Below are positions 60,876 to 64,000 of a DNA stretch of 64,000 nt, piece after piece; position 1 is the stretch's first letter; each line of letters opens with the position of its first letter. The notes under the pieces were generated by a model. That model searched no databases and had not been told where the DNA came from. It worked only from the letters and a program-made list of their open reading frames with translations. The position numbers and the translations under genes are program-made. The stretch comes from Ruegeria_C sp041537905 (lineage in GTDB: Bacteria > Pseudomonadota > Alphaproteobacteria > Rhodobacterales > Rhodobacteraceae): the NCBI RefSeq assembly GCF_041537905.1, contig NZ_JBGRUO010000005.1:124001-188000 (forward strand), read 5' to 3'.

Positions 60876-63800
60876 TCAGAGTTCCAACACGCGGGACAGA
60901 CCGATCTCGGCGCTGCCCACGGCGGCTACTATCGTCTCAACTTGCTCTCTTTGCAAACTCACAAGCTCGGGATCTTGGGCGCGGATCAGGCTGATCGCCT
61001 TGCGAATCTCGGTTTGCGCACTGCGGATCGCCACGCGCGCCTCCTGAATGGCCTCGCGGCGAATCTGCTGACGTTCGGCTTCGGTGGTGGCCAGCGCCAA
61101 CCGCGCCTGCGCCTTTTCACCGGCCGCGCGCACCCCTGCGCTGGCGCCGTTGATGATGTCGCCGATACTCTCAAGCCCCGGCGGAAGCCCTGCGGCGATA
61201 GCGTCGAGATCCTGCGCATAATCGTCCATCGCACTGGCAACGCAGGCCAAATAGTCAGCCACGTCTTCGCTGACGCAGCCAGAGGCCTGTGCCTCGAACT
61301 CGCTAGAGGCCCCCTCGACCGCCTGCAGTGTTTCTTCTGCGGCCAGTGCAGGGGTCACCGCAGTGCCGCCTCCGCTGCCGCCATCACCGCCTTCACCGCC
61401 TTCGGTTCCGATCTCGCCGGCGTTGCTGTATCGACCCTGTGGCGGTGGGTTTGTTGGCGGCGTCGGCGGCGGGTTCACGCCGTCCGGTTGCACGACAAAG
61501 AAACTGCCTGTTTCATATGTGATGGCGTAGTTGGTCGTTAGACCTGCGCTGCCCGAGGCATCAGAGATGTTGATGACATAGGGTGATCCTTCGAAACTGG
61601 CATCCGCAGCGGCGCCCTCGCTGGACAATGCGGCCGTATCGACAGAATCAGCGGGATTGACCAGACCAGAGACGGTAAATTCGGTACCCGTAAACTCGAA
61701 TGCCTCGCCATCCGGCTTTATCTGGTCGGTTGCTGTGATCGTCAGCTGTGCCGGGTCAATATCCAGAAAGCCGATGTCATAGCTGATGTCGTAATTGTTC
61801 TGGCCCGGACCCGAAGCGTTATCTGCAAGGATCTGATAGAATGGCGACCCCTCATCTCCGTCACCAGTCGTCAGAACCGGTGCGAATTGCGCGGCACCCT
61901 CGCTTGAAAGATCGACTCCGGTGATGTCGCCATCGCGAACCTCTCCGATGGTGGTGAACTCGGTCCCGGCAAAGGCAAAACCATCGCCGTAGACGCGGGA
62001 CGCATCATCCGGAACGATCAGCAGCGAGGCCCGCGACACATCCAGGTTGCCGTCCACATAAGTGATGTCGTAGTTGCTGACACCCTCCCCCGTCGCATCG
62101 CTGGCGGCGATTGCATAGGGCGTATCGGATGCGGCTGCAAAGGTCTCGGCACCGTCACTGGTCAGAGTGACGCCATTCACCGAATCGGCATCGTTTACCA
62201 GACCGTCCACCGAGAACTCGGTGCCTGCGAAGGTAAACCCATCGCCATAGACCCGCGACTGGTCGTTTGCGGTCACGGTCAGCGGAGCTGGATCGACAGT
62301 CAGCGCACCAGTTTCGTAGGTGATGTCGTAATTCGTCAGCCCGAAGCCGACCGCATCGCTGGCAGTGATGTCATAGGGGCTGTCGGTCACAGCTGCGAAT
62401 TGTGCCGCCCCGGGACTGCTGAGCGTCACGTCATTGACCGAATCTTCGAAAAACAGCTCTCCGGTCACCGTGAATCCCGGGCTCTCAAACGCGGCTTGCG
62501 AACCGTCATCGTCTTGCGGAAACTGTGTCACCGGGAACGCAAAATCGTCGCCATAAACCCGGTCCTGATTACTGGCGGTGATGGTCAGCGGTGCCGGAGT
62601 GATGGTTGTATTCCCGGTCAGCGAGATGACCTGAAAGGGTTGACCGAAATCGCTGTTGATGCTCGTGTCAGTTGGCACAAAGGTGGTGTCACCCACGCTC
62701 ACCTGTCCAAAGCTCAGATCCGAGAGCAGCCCGGACGTGTCTAAGACATCTCCTTCGGCACCAAAGACATAGGCTCCGGCGCCGCCCGAGATGGTTCCGG
62801 TCGTGCTCGCGGTTTCCGTTTCACCGTACTGCACCGACGCCAGATCGTCTGGTTGTACGAACACGACCGGGCTGGTGGTCAGGTTCAGCGGATGCTGCCC
62901 CTGGGTGCCGGGTGCCCAGTCATTCAGGTAGTCCCAATCGGCGCTGGTCCGGTCAAAGAACCCTTGCGTGTCCTGGAACTCTGCGGTGGTCAGCCCGGTG
63001 CCGCCAGCACTGGTCGTCTGCCCCGAGGTCTCTGTGTCCCAGAACGAGGCGGTGTCCGTACCGCTATTCCCGGTGGTACCCACAAGCCCACCGGCAATAT
63101 TGGTGTCAAAATTGCTCACCGTGACAGCCGCCGTGGAATAGCTGTCGATGATCTGCCCGTCGTTCAGCCCGACTAGCCCGCCGGCCCGTCCGGTGCCGCC
63201 GTCTGCGAACTGCACCGCCGACACGTCCGCCGTCGCGTATGAGCTTTGAATCGTGCCGAAATTGCGGCCCGCAACACCACCTGCATTGACCGTGAAACCA
63301 AGGTTGAAATCGCTACCCAGCACATCCCCAGCGGCGTTCGATCGGGTAATTGTCCCGCCATTGACACCTGCTATTCCGCCTGCCGCGATCCCGCCTTCGG
63401 TGCCTTCGCCGCCGCTCGCATCTACCGAAACATCTGCAGTGCTATCGGTGATGGAACCGCCATTGAAGGCCACTATGCCACCCGCCGGACCGTCGAAGCT
63501 GTCGACCGTTCCGGTAATGATAACATTCTCGATCGAGCCGTCATTGTTGGTCGCCAGAACACCGGCTTCGCCGCCGCTGATCTCGGCGTTGGTCACACCG
63601 AGATCAAAGACCCGTGCCGTTTCGTTCAAATTCTCGAACAACCCGCCCTGCGGGGCGTCAATGACCACCAGACCGTCGATTCCATGCTGGTCACCATCAA
63701 GCGAGCCATCGAAGCTGAAAATCGGGGTGAAGCCGCTTTCTCCAGCGCCCCAGTTGACCGTCCCCGATGCGTCGATATCGTTGGCCAGCCGGAAATGCGA

Positions 63801-64000
63801 GGCATGCAGGCTGTCGCTGTCCATCCCTTGCACACCGTAGATATCGGTCAGGATATATGGGTCGGCTTCGCTGCCATTCCCGTCGAGAACGCGCAGAAAG
63901 CTGCCGTCAGTCGGGTTGATCTGGAAATCAGTGACGGTGAAACCAGGCAGGGTTAGGGATTCCTGGAACCAGTCACCCGCCTCCAGAAGGAACGTGTCTA
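60876..64000 (-). CDS. large adhesin-like protein with GLUG and MBG/YDG repeats (5' end outside window)
   Basis: At least 1040 residues are encoded; the frame is open to the right edge, so the start and any secretion signal lie outside. Read from N to C it has a beta-helix-like region, four or so GLUG-type repeats (63069-63482), an FHA-like segment, four MBG/YDG repeats of about 90 residues (61491-62597), and a Pro/Gly-rich linker (PPPTPPTNPPPQG and GGEGGDGGSGGG). A helical C-terminus follows with two cysteines (SGCVSEDVADYLACVAS) and a coiled stretch ending SRVLEL. No autotransporter barrel or LPXTG signal is present, so export may use a TpsB-type partner. It resembles filamentous-haemagglutinin-family surface proteins. 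The caspase-like gene follows 18 bases downstream. Confidence 0.8.
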   Translation of the reverse strand, partial: DTFLLEAGDWFQESLTLPGFTVTDFQINPTDGSFLRVLDGNGSEADPYILTDIYGVQGMDSDSLHASHFRLANDIDASGTVNWGAGESGFTPIFSFDGSLDGDQHGIDGLVVIDAPQGGLFENLNETARVFDLGVTNAEISGGEAGVLATNNDGSIENVIITGTVDSFDGPAGGIVAFNGGSITDSTADVSVDASGGEGTEGGIAAGGIAGVNGGTITRSNAAGDVLGSDFNLGFTVNAGGVAGRNFGTIQSSYATADVSAVQFADGGTGRAGGLVGLNDGQIIDSYSTAAVTVSNFDTNIAGGLVGTTGNSGTDTASFWDTETSGQTTSAGGTGLTTAEFQDTQGFFDRTSADWDYLNDWAPGTQGQHPLNLTTSPVVFVQPDDLASVQYGETETASTTGTISGGAGAYVFGAEGDVLDTSGLLSDLSFGQVSVGDTTFVPTDTSINSDFGQPFQVISLTGNTTITPAPLTITASNQDRVYGDDFAFPVTQFPQDDDGSQAAFESPGFTVTGELFFEDSVNDVTLSSPGAAQFAAVTDSPYDITASDAVGFGLTNYDITYETGALTVDPAPLTVTANDQSRVYGDGFTFAGTEFSVDGLVNDADSVNGVTLTSDGAETFAAASDTPYAIAASDATGEGVSNYDITYVDGNLDVSRASLLIVPDDASRVYGDGFAFAGTEFTTIGEVRDGDITGVDLSSEGAAQFAPVLTTGDGDEGSPFYQILADNASGPGQNNYDISYDIGFLDIDPAQLTITATDQIKPDGEAFEFTGTEFTVSGLVNPADSVDTAALSSEGAAADASFEGSPYVINISDASGSAGLTTNYAITYETGSFFVVQPDGVNPPPTPPTNPPPQGRYSNAGEIGTEGGEGGDGGSGGGTAVTPALAAEETLQAVEGASSEFEAQASGCVSEDVADYLACVASAMDDYAQDLDAIAAGLPPGLESIGDIINGASAGVRAAGEKAQARLALATTEAERQQIRREAIQEARVAIRSAQTEIRKAISLIRAQDPELVSLQREQVETIVAAVGSAEIGLSRVLEL
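61491..62597 (-). repeat. four MBG/YDG repeats inside the adhesin-like gene
   Basis: Each unit of about 85-100 codons begins with a segment like LTVTANDQSRVYGDGF, continues with a GTEFSVDGLVNDADSV block and ends NYDITYETGALTV. The starts are SNQDRVYGDD, NDQSRVYGDG, DDASRVYGDG and TDQIKPDGEA. The last copy has lost the VYGD core and carries a PDGEAF variant. Confidence 0.8.
63069..63482 (-). repeat. GLUG-type repeats inside the adhesin-like gene
   Basis: Short repeats of the pattern GG-hydrophobic-G-hydrophobic-N-x-G-x-I-x-x-S are seen as GGIVAFNGGSITDS, GGIAGVNGGTITRS, GGVAGRNFGTIQSS and GGLVGLNDGQIIDS. They match the GLUG motif found in bacterial IgA-peptidase-like and adhesin proteins, and probably form a right-handed beta-helix. 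Confidence 0.75.

Noticed and set aside
61491..62597. Regular spacing of similar segments that might suggest a CRISPR-like array
   Set aside because: The period is about 260-300 bases and the copies are diverged, in-frame protein repeats (MBG/YDG).
1..64000. Mobile element or phage insertion
   Set aside because: No transposase, integrase, terminal repeats, tRNA-flanked att sites or phage structural genes were seen.

Overview
The window looks like a chromosomal stretch of a marine alphaproteobacterium of the order Rhodobacterales (Roseobacter group). The evidence is high GC, densely packed operons with ATGA/TGATG start-stop overlaps, a DctB/DctD pair, a two-domain ALDH16-type aldehyde dehydrogenase, a Ugp importer and a myo-inositol locus. 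I assign it to the group only, not to a genus. I saw no rRNA, CRISPR array, insertion sequence, integrase or phage gene. tRNAs were not searched for exhaustively.

Layout. 1-2.3 kb: end of a secreted protein gene, gapdh with a LacI-type operator on its promoter, and a divergent DeoR regulator. 2.4-4.8 kb: a LysR regulator, a Rieske oxygenase and a small coupled protein. 4.8-10.7 kb (minus strand): a homoprotocatechuate meta-cleavage operon (hpaF-E-D, an aromatic amino acid decarboxylase, hpaG-H) with a readable promoter/operator. 10.8-21 kb (minus): a deoxynucleoside operon made of an ABC importer, a SorC-type regulator, deoB, deoC, ALDH16 and galM. 21.2-27.5 kb: PsiE, an MFS protein and ugpBAEC. 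27.9-33.7 kb: a cyclic-phosphodiesterase-like protein, an RND efflux pump with its adaptor, and a frameshifted esterase. 33.8-36.9 kb: dctBD, in which DctD lacks the GAFTGA loop.

37-51 kb holds a DUF1612-type helix-turn-helix protein, then a membrane-anchored M15 peptidase, an OmpA protein and a PpkA-type kinase. After an inserted LysR gene and a small membrane protein come a PP2C phosphatase, TagF, TssM and TssL. This is the signalling and membrane-anchor part of a type VI secretion system; sheath, baseplate, Hcp, VgrG and ClpV genes are absent here. A GSU2403-type nucleotidyltransferase-fold gene with a palindromic leader follows.

51-59 kb is a divergent myo-inositol catabolic locus (iolD-C-B-J on minus; a Gfo/Idh dehydrogenase, iolE and a second Gfo/Idh on plus) around an 18-bp perfect palindrome. 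The window ends with a caspase-like protease with Sel1 repeats beside a large adhesin-like protein with GLUG and MBG/YDG repeats, which runs off the right edge.

Functionally most of the window is nutrient scavenging (aromatics, nucleosides, glycerol-3-phosphate, dicarboxylates, inositol). Interspersed are envelope and contact functions (partial T6SS, adhesin, RND pump). The least conventional parts are the T6SS phospho-signalling set with a shared TVIxP motif, the caspase/adhesin pair, the GAFTGA-less DctD and the decarboxylase translationally embedded in the hpa operon.
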